Source: Companilactobacillus bobalius (GTDB lineage: Bacteria > Bacillota > Bacilli > Lactobacillales > Lactobacillaceae). Taken from it: a DNA stretch of 64,000 nucleotides. Numbering within the stretch: position 1 is the stretch's first letter; every line of letters begins with the position of its first letter. A program made the translations under genes and the position numbers. Below, piece by piece: positions 53,169-63,320 of this stretch. Below the pieces are notes generated by a model, which had not been told where the DNA came from, searched no databases, and saw only the letters and a program-made list of their open reading frames with translations. The DNA is taken from the NCBI RefSeq assembly GCF_009764355.1, contig NZ_LNUA01000032.1, positions 434,001 through 498,000 on the forward strand. Reading direction: 5' to 3'.

Positions 53169-54569
53169 ATGGAAACAGAAAATTATTTTCCTAAAGACTT
53201 TTTATGGGGTGCTAGTATGAGTGCCTTTCAATCTGAAGGAGCTATAGCCGATGATGGTAGAAAACTCAGTGTCGCAGATATAAGAATCAAAAAAATGAAC
53301 CAACAATTTCATACAACTGATACATCCACGGCCACTGATTTTTACCATCGCTATAAAGAAGACATTAAGTTAATGGCCGAATGTGGTCTAAGAAGTTTTC
53401 GTTTTTCATTTTCCTGGTCAAGAATATTTCCTGATGGTAATGGCAAGGTTAATAAAAAAGGTGTTCAATTCTATGACAATGTTATTGATGAATTGATTAA
53501 GTACAATATCAAGCCTATTGTCACATTGCTACACTTTGATTTACCACAGAGTTTAATTGATCAATATCAAGGATTCTATTCAAGAGAATCTATTCAAGAC
53601 TTTCTGAATTATGCTAAATTTTGCTTTAATCACTTTGGAGATCGTATTCCATATTGGCTAACAATTAATGAACAAGACGTTCTGGCAAATATTCCATTTT
53701 TTAATGGGTTAGATAATTTATCACAAAGTATTCAAGCTAGCCATCATATGAACATCGCTAATGCTTTAACTATGAAGCTTTATCATTCACTAGACTTAAA
53801 GGGCAAAATTGGACCATGCTTATCCTACCCTACTAGATATCCAGCCTCAACAGATCCTAGGGATCAATTTTTAGCGATGAATTTAGACGACTTAGGTATT
53901 TTCTATTTAATTGATACTTTAATTTATGGAAAATATCCGGCCTATTATATTAATCACTTAAAGAGTAAGGGCATAATGTTTAAAACAAAGAAAGAAGATT
54001 CTTCCCTATTGAAAAATGTTAAGCCTGATTTTCTAGCTATTAATTGGTATACTTCTGAAGTTGTTGGTCAATACTTGGATGACAGTCAGGTAGACGATTA
54101 TCAAGGGCCCGAGTTACCTCGACAAAATCGCAGTGAAAAGGGTGTTGCCCAATACTATAAGAATCCATACACGGAATATGGAGATTATAATTGGAATATA
54201 GATGGTGTTGGATTACGCTTAGCGCTCAGAAAGATCTATGAACGTTATCACCTGCCCTTAATGATTACTGAAAATGGCTTAGCTCTTAAGGAGAAAATTG
54301 ATCATGGGAAAATTCATGACCAAAAGAGAATTAAATACTTAAACCAAATGATACAAAGTATGTCTTTAGCAATAAAAGATGGTGTAAAACTGTTTTCCTA
54401 CAATCCATGGTCATTCACTGATGTTCTATCTAGCAGTCAAGGTATGGATAAACGATACGGATTAGTATTTATTGATCGTACTAACACTGATCTAAAGGTC
54501 TTAAAGAGAATTCCTAAGGATTCATTTTATTGGTATCAAAAATGTATACACGAAAATGGTTCTATTTAA
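53169..54569 (+). CDS. GH1 6-phospho-beta-glucosidase
   Basis: A 466-residue GH1 enzyme that splits phosphorylated beta-glucosides brought in by PTS. The acid/base is Glu168 in TINEQ (usually NEP), and the nucleophile is Glu368 in ITENG. The phosphate pocket S-x5-K-x-Y is present (SSQGMDKRY near the C-terminus). The ATG at 53169 follows AGAGGTG; the upstream GTG 53160 is within the ribosome site. Divergent from the RpiR gene and ended by its own terminator. Confidence 0.9.
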   Translation: METENYFPKDFLWGASMSAFQSEGAIADDGRKLSVADIRIKKMNQQFHTTDTSTATDFYHRYKEDIKLMAECGLRSFRFSFSWSRIFPDGNGKVNKKGVQFYDNVIDELIKYNIKPIVTLLHFDLPQSLIDQYQGFYSRESIQDFLNYAKFCFNHFGDRIPYWLTINEQDVLANIPFFNGLDNLSQSIQASHHMNIANALTMKLYHSLDLKGKIGPCLSYPTRYPASTDPRDQFLAMNLDDLGIFYLIDTLIYGKYPAYYINHLKSKGIMFKTKKEDSSLLKNVKPDFLAINWYTSEVVGQYLDDSQVDDYQGPELPRQNRSEKGVAQYYKNPYTEYGDYNWNIDGVGLRLALRKIYERYHLPLMITENGLALKEKIDHGKIHDQKRIKYLNQMIQSMSLAIKDGVKLFSYNPWSFTDVLSSSQGMDKRYGLVFIDRTNTDLKVLKRIPKDSFYWYQKCIHENGSI

Positions 54570-54571
54570 CA

Positions 54572-54606
54572 AAAAATCAACAATCCTATATAGAATTGTT
54601 GATTTT
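54572..54606 (+). terminator. Terminator after the GH1 gene
   Basis: AAAATCAACAAT and ATTGTTGATTTT form a 12-bp stem with an 11-base loop, 3 bp after the stop codon. Confidence 0.85.
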
Positions 54607-54632
54607 CTAATCAATATTTAAATGTTTTCTAG

Positions 54633-55826
54633 CTAAACAGTAGCGTGCAATGAACCAACTTTTTCAATTTTCTTACCAAATCTACTGATGAACAATAATA
54701 AGAACATTAATGCTGATAAGATAGTTCCGGCGATGAATGATCCATCCCCTGCTGAGATATTAACCAATGAAATAATGATTGGAGCAAACATACCAGCAAC
54801 TGAGGAAACAAAGGTATTCATAGCAATAGCGACTGTAAATTGTTTTTCGTCCGTAAGGATTGATAGTTCATATGGAAGTGTAGCATTTACTAGTACGATA
54901 CCAACACCAGAGAACATGTTACCTAAAATGTGAAGAGCAAAATTATTTGTGAATAAGACTAGAACGAATGACAACATGAAAGCAATGAAGCCCCAAGCAA
55001 TAGTATTAGTCTTAGTAATTTTACGGATGTATTTGATAAGAACAGCTGTAGCGATACCACCGATATTACCAATAGCTGTAACTAAAGCGACGTAGGCTGT
55101 ACCCTTACCTTTGCCAGCTAAAACAATAGATTGATTTGTCATAAATAACATCATGCAAAGCGACAAGACAAAAGTAATTCCTAAAATTAAATATACATGC
55201 TTGTTTAATGAACCAAAGACGGTTTTAAGACTAGTTTTTTGATTATTTTCTTCAGCGGTCTTTGAAAGTTTGACATCTTGTGGAACTAGGAAAAATACCA
55301 TTAAAATAATAACAATTGAGAAAGCATAGATCCAAAATAGATTATGCCAATCGCTTCCACCAAGAATACCACCTAAAGCTGTAAAGAGCATCATACCAAT
55401 GTTATTAGCACCGACTGACCAACCCATGGCCGTGGCACGATCTTCACCATCAAAGTTTGATTGCAATAAAACAGGACTAACATTACTAATGATACCAGTA
55501 CCAAATCCGACAAGAACCATACATGCTAAGATTAGATTTAAACTACTACCGTAAAATACTGGAAGTAAACCTGCAACTCCGACAACGGCAACGGCTAAAA
55601 TACCTAAGTTTTTTCTGGTTAGCTTAAATGCTAAATAACTAAAGAGCACCGTAGCAATCAATTGCCCTAATTGAGGAATTGAACCAAGCATTTGAACCTT
55701 TGAAATGGGTTCCTTTGGGAAAGATTTTGCTATAGCGGCAATGGCAGCGGAAACGGCTGATGTCGACATCAATAGCAAATTCATACTTAAAATACCAAGA
55801 ACTAATGGAATCTTCTTTTTATTCAT
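54633..55826 (-). CDS. MFS transporter
   Basis: A 397-residue major facilitator with 12 hydrophobic helices. The first helix reads IPLVLGILSMNLLLMSTSAVSAAIAAI, followed by YLAFKLTRKNLG in loop 2-3 and GWSVGANNIGMMLFTALGG. It resembles oligosaccharide or drug:H+ carriers in glycoside loci. The ATG at 55826 follows GGAGG; an upstream frame to 55856 is not used. A CcpA-type site lies 30 bp upstream, arguing for a sugar-related cargo. Confidence 0.85.
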   Translation of the reverse strand: MNKKKIPLVLGILSMNLLLMSTSAVSAAIAAIAKSFPKEPISKVQMLGSIPQLGQLIATVLFSYLAFKLTRKNLGILAVAVVGVAGLLPVFYGSSLNLILACMVLVGFGTGIISNVSPVLLQSNFDGEDRATAMGWSVGANNIGMMLFTALGGILGGSDWHNLFWIYAFSIVIILMVFFLVPQDVKLSKTAEENNQKTSLKTVFGSLNKHVYLILGITFVLSLCMMLFMTNQSIVLAGKGKGTAYVALVTAIGNIGGIATAVLIKYIRKITKTNTIAWGFIAFMLSFVLVLFTNNFALHILGNMFSGVGIVLVNATLPYELSILTDEKQFTVAIAMNTFVSSVAGMFAPIIISLVNISAGDGSFIAGTILSALMFLLLFISRFGKKIEKVGSLHATV

Positions 55827-55855
55827 GAAACTGACCTCCAAATTATAATTAATCA

Positions 55856-55869
55856 TGATTGCGCTTTCA
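55856..55869. promoter_or_regulatory. Catabolite-responsive element before the MFS gene
   Basis: TGAAAGCGCAATCA on the minus strand matches the CcpA consensus TGWAANCGNTNWCA with one mismatch. It lies within the promoter/leader of the MFS gene and suggests glucose repression. Confidence 0.7.
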
Positions 55870-55991
55870 TTTACAGATTAATCATATTCTGGAAAGTACC
55901 TTTCAGCTATATCCAAAGACGAGCTAATCTGTGTTCATTTCACAGGTTGGCTTTTTTAATACATATTTTTATTTATCACCAGGATACTATT

Positions 55992-57026
55992 CTATCCGTT
56001 GTTAGAATGGGCTTTTTGACGATAAAGATCTGGTGAAATACCCAAAACCTTTTTAAAAATTTTATAGAAATATGACGGATTCTCATATCCTACTTTAAAA
56101 GAGATTTTGTCAATTGGCGCATTAGTGTAATTCAAATATTCTGCGGCAGCGTTAATTCTTTGCAAATGAACCAGTTTGATAAAGGTCATTCCTGTCGATT
56201 TTTTCAAAAATGACGATAAGTAGTTGGCATTGTATCCAAAGTGTTGAGCCATCTCTTCCAATGTTATATCAGCATAATTACTCTCAATATAAAGTAACAA
56301 TGACAAGATATTAGCTCTTTTTTTATCATTCATTTTCCATTTAACATCAACTGTCTTATATGATTCTCGGATGAGCCGTGAAAATAGAATCATGATTTCT
56401 AGTCGAATGATTTTATCTGATTCCTTGTCGGGATGGTAATACTCATCGATAATTTCCCAAACATTTCGACTTATTTTGGAATTATTATTGGTTTTGAAAA
56501 AACTATATTGGCCTTTCCCGTAGTTTCTATCCGATAACAACGAAAATAACATCCCTGAAATACTAGTTTGACGATTATCGTGTAAAAGAGTGTTCAGTTC
56601 ATTTAAAGAAAAGGCTGTATTTCTCAAAGCAATATCGATTACGATATCGTCAGTACCGATAGGTTTAACCGTGTGAACTGATTGATTACCAACAAAAAGC
56701 AAGTCGCCTTGCTGCATTTCAATTTCCTTATCTTGAACTACGGCCGTACAATTCCCCATTAAAGGAGCGACGATATCAACAAAATTATGATAGTGGAATG
56801 GAATAACAGACTCTATCGGCTGTACTGAAATGGAGATAGGATTAGTGTTCAATTCTAAATCGTCATCATAAGTATTATAGAAACGATAAACTGGTTCCCC
56901 ATTGGCAGTCTTGATCGGAGTTATATTTTTTTCAGTTTTTTCAACCTTCTCTAGCTTTTTGACGACGTTAGAAAATTCTTTAGGTGAATTTTTAGAACGA
57001 AGAATTTCAATAATACTCTTACTCAT
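55992..57026 (-). CDS. AraC-family transcriptional regulator
   Basis: A 344-residue AraC protein with a cupin domain (SVIPFHYHNFVDIVAPLMGNC, MQQGDLLFVGNQSVHTVKP) and a C-terminal double helix-turn-helix (LEEMAQHFGYNANYLSSFLKKSTGMTF; IDKISFKVGYENPSYFYKIFKKVLGISPDLYR). It is divergent from the GH3-GH78-GH43 operon by 143 bp and is the likely activator. Confidence 0.9.
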   Translation of the reverse strand: MSKSIIEILRSKNSPKEFSNVVKKLEKVEKTEKNITPIKTANGEPVYRFYNTYDDDLELNTNPISISVQPIESVIPFHYHNFVDIVAPLMGNCTAVVQDKEIEMQQGDLLFVGNQSVHTVKPIGTDDIVIDIALRNTAFSLNELNTLLHDNRQTSISGMLFSLLSDRNYGKGQYSFFKTNNNSKISRNVWEIIDEYYHPDKESDKIIRLEIMILFSRLIRESYKTVDVKWKMNDKKRANILSLLLYIESNYADITLEEMAQHFGYNANYLSSFLKKSTGMTFIKLVHLQRINAAAEYLNYTNAPIDKISFKVGYENPSYFYKIFKKVLGISPDLYRQKAHSNNG

Positions 57027-57169
57027 ATTAGTTTTACCTCACTTGTAAATCATTATAAGCTTTTTAAAAAATATGGGAAATGAACATAGTTATAATATTA
57101 TTTGACAATAGTTGAAATTTATACAAGAGCTTACAATTTAGTTAAATCAATAAATTGTGGAGGAATTTT

Positions 57170-58873
57170 ATGTTAGATTTAACCAAAACACCATATAACC
57201 TTTCAACAGAACAAATTGAATATATTAATAATCAGATTAATAAAATGACATTACCAGAAAAAATTGGTCAGTTATTCTTTGTAATCGGTCAAGATGAGAA
57301 TACCGTTGACTTAAAACAATTCGTTAATAAGTATCATCCTGGTGGAATTATGTATCGTCCCGACAGCGCCGAAAAATTAAAGCGTGAAATCAAGACTATT
57401 CAAAAAGAATCCAAGATTCCTGTCTTTGTCGCTGCTAACCTTGAGGCTGGTGGTAATGGACTTTTGAATGAAGGAACTTGGTTTGGACGTCCAATGTCTG
57501 TTGCCGCAACTGATGATCCTAAACAAGCCTATAATTTAGGTGATATTTCAGGTTATGAAGCTGCGCAAGTCGGTGACAACATGTCCTTCTCACCTATTGT
57601 GGATATTGATAATAACTTCCGTAATCCCATCATGAATGTAAGAACTTTTGGTAGCGACAAATATCGTGTCATGAGAATGGTTGATTCAGAAGTTGAGGGA
57701 TTAAAACACAATAAAGTTATTCCTGTTGCTAAACATTTCCCCGGTGATGGAGTTGATGAACGTGATCAACACCTTGTTAGTTCAGTTAATTCTTTGGGAA
57801 CTGATGAATGGATGAATTCTTATGGTCAAATTTATCGTCATTTGATCAAACGTGGACTGCCTGCTGTTATGATTGCTCATATCATGCAACCAGCTTGGGA
57901 ACGTAAGTTGGACCCCGGTATTGAGGACAAAGATCTACGCGCTGCTTCAACTTCAAAACTTTTAATTGATGGTTTATTGCATCGAGAATTGAAATTCAAT
58001 GGAATGACAATTACTGATGCTACACCAATGCTTGGTTATACTTCCATCTTGCCAAGGGAACAAGCCATCCCCGCTACAATCAATGCCGGTATCGATATGA
58101 TTCTCTTCAATAAGAACATTGACGAAGATTATAAGTTCCTTACAGATGCCGTAAACGACGGGGTTGTTTCAATGGAACGTGTTGACGAAGCCATTCGTCG
58201 TATTTTAGGTACTAAGTTAGCTCAAGGCGTCATGAATACAGATAATCAATTGATTCAAGAGATTCCTGAAAAGTTAGACTTACAGTTAGAGGATCATAAA
58301 GCTAGAACCGTTGATTTAGCTAAACATGCAGTTACTTTGGTTAAAGATCGAGATAAAATTTTGCCCGTTAATAGTAAGAAATATCCTCGTGTCCGTCTGG
58401 TCGTCCTTGGTGACAGTGACGATGGTGGTTTTAAAGAAGGTGGGCATGTAACTTCCCTTTTCAAGAAAGAACTAGAGGCCCAAGGATTTAAAGTTTCACT
58501 ATTTGATCGTAAGAATTTAGATTTTCACGAAGTATTTGAAGAAGGAATTCAAGATTTAAAGGATAAATTTGATTTGGCTATTTATGTGGCCAATATCGAA
58601 ACTGCAAGTAATCAGACAACAACCAGAATTGATTGGATACATTTGATGGCCGCTGATGCTCCTTGGTATATGCGTTCTATTCCAACGTTGTTTATTTCCA
58701 TGTGTAATCCATACCATCTCTTTGATATTCCAGATATTTCAACAATGATTAATGCTTATACCGGTAATCCTGAATCAATCGATGCCGTTATTAGGAAAAT
58801 TACTGGGCAAGAAGAATTTCTTGGTAAGAGCCCTGTAGATCCATTTTGTAATAGATTAGATACTAGACTGTGA
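57170..58873 (+). CDS. GH3 beta-glycosidase
   Basis: A 567-residue GH3 protein: TIM barrel (1-about 350) with KHFPGDGVDERDQH and ITDATPM (putative nucleophile Asp), followed by an alpha/beta sandwich (LVVLGDSDDGGFKEGG...). The NagZ-type loop is KHFPGHG; here His is Asp, so the NagZ His-Asp dyad is changed. It may be a beta-glucosidase, xylosidase or N-acetylhexosaminidase. ATG 57170 follows GGAGG; TTG 57155 is not used. First gene of the operon, 10 bp from GH78. Confidence 0.85.
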   Translation: MLDLTKTPYNLSTEQIEYINNQINKMTLPEKIGQLFFVIGQDENTVDLKQFVNKYHPGGIMYRPDSAEKLKREIKTIQKESKIPVFVAANLEAGGNGLLNEGTWFGRPMSVAATDDPKQAYNLGDISGYEAAQVGDNMSFSPIVDIDNNFRNPIMNVRTFGSDKYRVMRMVDSEVEGLKHNKVIPVAKHFPGDGVDERDQHLVSSVNSLGTDEWMNSYGQIYRHLIKRGLPAVMIAHIMQPAWERKLDPGIEDKDLRAASTSKLLIDGLLHRELKFNGMTITDATPMLGYTSILPREQAIPATINAGIDMILFNKNIDEDYKFLTDAVNDGVVSMERVDEAIRRILGTKLAQGVMNTDNQLIQEIPEKLDLQLEDHKARTVDLAKHAVTLVKDRDKILPVNSKKYPRVRLVVLGDSDDGGFKEGGHVTSLFKKELEAQGFKVSLFDRKNLDFHEVFEEGIQDLKDKFDLAIYVANIETASNQTTTRIDWIHLMAADAPWYMRSIPTLFISMCNPYHLFDIPDISTMINAYTGNPESIDAVIRKITGQEEFLGKSPVDPFCNRLDTRL

Positions 58874-58883
58874 GGTAGAAAAA

Positions 58884-61709
58884 ATGAATATTGAAAACAT
58901 CCAAGTAAACCATATGACTGAACCACTAGGATTTGATCTTAGTGATCTTAAAATTGAATTTGCGGTAAACTCTGAAAAAAATATATCTTTGGAGAAGAAG
59001 TTAGAAATTTTTGTTGATGATAATCCCATTTATCAAACTGATTGGCAAGTTTATACGAATAACTATTTCCAACCTGATTTAAAACTAGAGCCAAGAACTA
59101 GATATGATTTCACCATAAGCGTACGAAATATTAATGAAAATACCTCTGCTTCCGCAACTAGTTTTTTTGAGACCGGCAAGATGAATGAACCTTTCTCTGC
59201 TAAATGGATCGGTAACGATAATAAGGATATTCAGAATACCCTTCTTAAACGTAATTTAGAACTTCCCAAAGAAGTAAAATCAGCTCGTATTTACATGTCA
59301 GGTTTGGGCGTCTATGAATTGAATATTAACGATAAAAAAATTGGTGATGAACTCTTAGCTCCTGGAACAACTAACTATGATAAGTTGATTCAAGTTCAAA
59401 CATATGACGCTACCGATGCATTTGCTCAAGGCAATAACACAGTTGAAATTTCCCTTGGTGATGGCTGGTATAAAGGTAATCTAGGCTTCGATGGTGGTAG
59501 AGATAAGATCTATGGTGATCAACAGCGTGCTATTCTAGAGTTACATCTACTCTACAATGACGGCACTGAAGATATAGTTAATACTGATGATCGATGGTTA
59601 ACAGCCTCCGGAAAAGTTACTAAGTCTGCTATTTATTATGGTGAAGATATCGACGATACAATTATTCCTGACAATTGGGTTAAAGTTAGTGTCTTGGACT
59701 ACCCTGTTGATACTTTAGCTGATAGATTAAGTTTGCCGCTTAAAGTTCAAGAGTACCTACCCGCTAAAGAATTGATTCATACACCTAAAGATGAACAAGT
59801 TATCGATTTTGGACAAAATAATGTTGGTATCATTGAATTTTATAACCGTGAGCCTAAGGGAACTAAGATTACTATTCAAATGGGTGAAATTCTTCAACAA
59901 GGTAACTTCTATCGTGATAATTTACGCGAAGCAAGAGCTGCCTTCACTTATATCTCAGATGGTACTAATAAGTGGATTCGTCCACACTTTACTTATTATG
60001 GCTATAGATATATCAAGGTTTCTGGAAATACCCAACCGCTACAATTAAAAGATTTTCGTGCCGCTGTAGTTTATTCCGATATGAAGATGACTGGTTCTAT
60101 TAAGACCGATAATCTGGAAGTTAATCGCTTATTTGAAAATGTCCAATGGAGTCAAAAGGGTAATTTCTTTGATGTACCAACGGATTGTCCTCAACGTGAT
60201 GAACGTTTAGGTTGGACCGGAGATGCTGAAATTTTCTCTAATACTTCAGCTTTCAATATGAATGTTTATGCATTCTTTAAAAAGTACGCTAAAGATATGA
60301 AGGTAGAACAAGATAGTCACGACGGTATGTTAACAATGTACGCTCCTTCCCTTCACGTTGATGAAGGTGGAGCTGCAATTTGGGGCGATGCTGCTACTGT
60401 TATTCCTTGGAATATGTATAGTAAATACGGTGATACAGCCATTTTGAAACAAAACTATTCCAGTATGAAAGGCTGGGTCGATTGGATTCATAGAAATGTT
60501 GAAAAGAGTGGCACTGGACTTTGGACAGGATCCTTCCAATTTGGTGACTGGTTATCTCTCGACAGTGAAAATCCAGCTGTACCAAATGGTAAAACTGATG
60601 AAGACTTTATTGCTTCCATTTATTACTATTACTCATCAAGCATTGTAGCCAATACAGCTAAAATTTTAGGTAACGAAAAAGATCATAAATTCTATACGGA
60701 TTTGTGTAAAGATATTAAACAAAATATTTTGAAAGAATACATTACTGAAACTGGTCGTGTTGCCGTTGATACACAAACAGCTTATGCCCTAGTTCTTGAA
60801 TTCAATCTTGTCCCCGAAAATTTGAAGTCACGTGTTGTCGCTGATTTAGTTCAACGTTTGAAGAAAGATAACGATCATCTGCAAACAGGATTCGTTGGTA
60901 CCCCATTCTTATGCCAAGTTCTATCTGAAAATGGACAACATGAGTTAGCAACAAAGATCTTCCTAAATGAAGATTATCCAAGTTGGCTCTACGCAGTTAA
61001 GTTAGGTGCAACAACTATTTGGGAACGTTGGAACTCTGTTTTGTCAGATGGATCAATGAATCCAGAAGGTATGAATTCACTCAACCACTACTCAATTGGT
61101 GCCATTATGGAATGGGCTTATAAGTACGTTCTAGGACTTCATGATCAAGACAATGGTTATCAAACTGTTTATGTTGAACCTAAATTTGATTACCGATTGA
61201 AACATATTAGTGGTCACTACGACAGTTCTTATGGTGATTTGAAGATCAAGTATGACCTGGAAACAGATGAAAACCACACTATCGCATTACAAATTGATGT
61301 GCCTTATGGTCAAACCGTAAAACTAACTCTTCCAAGAGTTGGGTCTAATGTTATAGTTAATGACCAAAAAGTAACTGATCAAGTAATTACTCTAACAAAT
61401 GGACATCACGAAATTTCATATATCCCTACTTCTGACTATATTGGCAGATACACCATAGACAGCAAACTTGCATCTATCACAGCCGATAAAGAATTATTTG
61501 ATAAGATCAAATCAGTCACAAAAGAATTAGATATGTTCAATGATCCTGAAAATGTTGATCGATTGGGACATATGTCGATTAAGGAAGCCAATATGCTCTT
61601 CCCATTCATCAATATCCCTACTTCGGAGATGAAGCAGATCAACCAAATCCTTACAAGTACACCTGTTTTAAGTGAAAGAAGGGCTCAAGATGTTAGTGAA
61701 ACAGTATAA
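58884..61709 (+). CDS. GH78 alpha-L-rhamnosidase
   Basis: A 941-residue intracellular rhamnosidase. N-terminal sandwich domains (KARIYMSGLGVYELNINDKKIGDELLAPG-type block) lead to the catalytic barrel with TDCPQRDERLGWTGDAE (acid/base region), WGDAATVIPW and TIWERWNS (second Glu). It removes terminal alpha-L-rhamnose from flavonoid or saponin glycosides. About 80 residues after the usual C-terminal sheet are extra. It overlaps the GH43 gene by 20 bp. Confidence 0.92.
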   Translation: MNIENIQVNHMTEPLGFDLSDLKIEFAVNSEKNISLEKKLEIFVDDNPIYQTDWQVYTNNYFQPDLKLEPRTRYDFTISVRNINENTSASATSFFETGKMNEPFSAKWIGNDNKDIQNTLLKRNLELPKEVKSARIYMSGLGVYELNINDKKIGDELLAPGTTNYDKLIQVQTYDATDAFAQGNNTVEISLGDGWYKGNLGFDGGRDKIYGDQQRAILELHLLYNDGTEDIVNTDDRWLTASGKVTKSAIYYGEDIDDTIIPDNWVKVSVLDYPVDTLADRLSLPLKVQEYLPAKELIHTPKDEQVIDFGQNNVGIIEFYNREPKGTKITIQMGEILQQGNFYRDNLREARAAFTYISDGTNKWIRPHFTYYGYRYIKVSGNTQPLQLKDFRAAVVYSDMKMTGSIKTDNLEVNRLFENVQWSQKGNFFDVPTDCPQRDERLGWTGDAEIFSNTSAFNMNVYAFFKKYAKDMKVEQDSHDGMLTMYAPSLHVDEGGAAIWGDAATVIPWNMYSKYGDTAILKQNYSSMKGWVDWIHRNVEKSGTGLWTGSFQFGDWLSLDSENPAVPNGKTDEDFIASIYYYYSSSIVANTAKILGNEKDHKFYTDLCKDIKQNILKEYITETGRVAVDTQTAYALVLEFNLVPENLKSRVVADLVQRLKKDNDHLQTGFVGTPFLCQVLSENGQHELATKIFLNEDYPSWLYAVKLGATTIWERWNSVLSDGSMNPEGMNSLNHYSIGAIMEWAYKYVLGLHDQDNGYQTVYVEPKFDYRLKHISGHYDSSYGDLKIKYDLETDENHTIALQIDVPYGQTVKLTLPRVGSNVIVNDQKVTDQVITLTNGHHEISYIPTSDYIGRYTIDSKLASITADKELFDKIKSVTKELDMFNDPENVDRLGHMSIKEANMLFPFINIPTSEMKQINQILTSTPVLSERRAQDVSETV

Positions 61710-63240
61710 TAATCCAATAATTAGAGGAATGCGTCCTGATCCTAGTATCGTTCATGTTGGCAAATATTATTATATGGTCAACAGTACTTTTGAATATTAT
61801 CCAGGAATAACTTTAGCCAGAAGCATTGATTTACTCAATTGGGAAACATTACCTAGTGTGGCAACTAAACACTCTCAAGCTGACTTAACGAAATCCAAAT
61901 CTAATGAAGGTATTTTTGCCGTTTGTATCAGATATCATAATGATAAATTTTATGTGATCACTACTAATTTTGCTGAATTCAAAACATTTATTATCACTGG
62001 AAGTTTAACAGCTGATGGTAACATTTCGTGGGATGAACGCATCAATATTAATGTTAACGGGATTGATCCTGACATCTTCTTTGAGGGTGATCATACCTAT
62101 GTTCAATACACCGGTTACCTTGAATCTGGAAAAAAGGCCTTACAACAAGTTGAAATTGAATTAGATACTGGTCGTATCTTGGATGGCCCTAAGGTATTGA
62201 CTGCTGGCACAGGTGGTCGTGATGTAGAAGGTCCACATATCATTAAAAAATCTGACTACTATTACCTCTTAGCCGCCGAAGGTGGAACCGGTTTGGGTCA
62301 CATGATTACCATTTTTAGAAGTAAGAGTATCTGGGGACCCTTCGAGAGTTGTCCTACTAATCCGATTTTTACTAATCGAGATCGTGCTGATGAACCTTTA
62401 CAAAACATTGGTCACGGTGATTTATTCCAAGATGAAAATAAAAATTGGTGGCTGGTTTGTTTAGGCACCCGCCCTATCAACATAAATTTCAAAACTTTCA
62501 CTAATACCGGAAGAGAAACGTTACTTTATCCTGTTGATTGGAATGGCGATTGGCCTGTTGTTAATAAGGGTGTTCCTACAGAAACAGTCGATATGTCAGA
62601 ATTTCCAGAACATGCTAAAACTTTGCAACCTCAAAATTTAAATGATTTCACAGATTCTTTTAAAAATGGAATTTTAAATCCTGAGTGGGTCTCATTGAGA
62701 AACTCATTAAATGATAGATTAACAATTGAGCGTGATAATTTAACATTAACTAGTTCTGACTCAACCCTTTCAGACATTGATACACCTTCATTCTTAGGTT
62801 TGAGACAAACTGAACCAGATGAAACTTTTGAGATTGAATTAAACGTCGACAATTGTCAGTTAACTGATGGTCAGATTGGTGTCGCTGTGACAATCGACAG
62901 TACTCATTTTGCCAGTTTGACGATCAAGAAAAATGAGAATGATCACTTTGATTTGGTTAAAACAGTTCATGTTTTTGACTTAGTTGTTGAAGAAAAAATT
63001 GCTGAAATTAATAAATTACCAAAGAAATTCAGTATTATCAATCACCCTTCCAACAAAGAATTCTTAGTACAAACTATCGACAACAAAAACTTAGGTTTCA
63101 AAGTTGCCGCAATGCATTTTTCAAATGAAGCCATCAGTGCTTTGAATACTGGAGATATATTGGGGATCTATGCTCTAGGTACAGATTCGAAGTTATCCGT
63201 TAATAAAGCACGTCGCTTCCCTATTAATAAGGAAGAATAA
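61690..63240 (+). CDS. GH43 beta-xylosidase/alpha-L-arabinofuranosidase
   Basis: A 516-residue GH43 enzyme. The five-bladed propeller (1-about 310) contains RPDPSI (catalytic Asp17) and GIDPD, with the acid Glu in RDVEGPHI. A C-terminal concanavalin-like sandwich (about 325-510) is typical of XynB/AXH types. It releases xylose or arabinose from oligosaccharides in the cytoplasm. ATG 61690 with AGAAGGG is chosen; the frame opens at GTG 61672. Last gene of the GH3-GH78-GH43 operon. Confidence 0.9.
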   Translation: MLVKQYNNPIIRGMRPDPSIVHVGKYYYMVNSTFEYYPGITLARSIDLLNWETLPSVATKHSQADLTKSKSNEGIFAVCIRYHNDKFYVITTNFAEFKTFIITGSLTADGNISWDERININVNGIDPDIFFEGDHTYVQYTGYLESGKKALQQVEIELDTGRILDGPKVLTAGTGGRDVEGPHIIKKSDYYYLLAAEGGTGLGHMITIFRSKSIWGPFESCPTNPIFTNRDRADEPLQNIGHGDLFQDENKNWWLVCLGTRPININFKTFTNTGRETLLYPVDWNGDWPVVNKGVPTETVDMSEFPEHAKTLQPQNLNDFTDSFKNGILNPEWVSLRNSLNDRLTIERDNLTLTSSDSTLSDIDTPSFLGLRQTEPDETFEIELNVDNCQLTDGQIGVAVTIDSTHFASLTIKKNENDHFDLVKTVHVFDLVVEEKIAEINKLPKKFSIINHPSNKEFLVQTIDNKNLGFKVAAMHFSNEAISALNTGDILGIYALGTDSKLSVNKARRFPINKEE

Positions 63241-63270
63241 TAGTTTTACCTCACTTAACCATATACATAT

Positions 63271-63317
63271 AAAAAGAACAGGATTAGGAAATTTAGTTTT
63301 CCTAATCCTGTTCTTTT
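63271..63317. terminator. Bidirectional terminator between GH43 and GH78 genes
   Basis: AAAAGAACAGGATTAGGAAA and its exact complement flank a 6-base loop: a 20-bp perfect stem serving both converging genes. Confidence 0.9.
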
Positions 63318-63320
63318 CAC

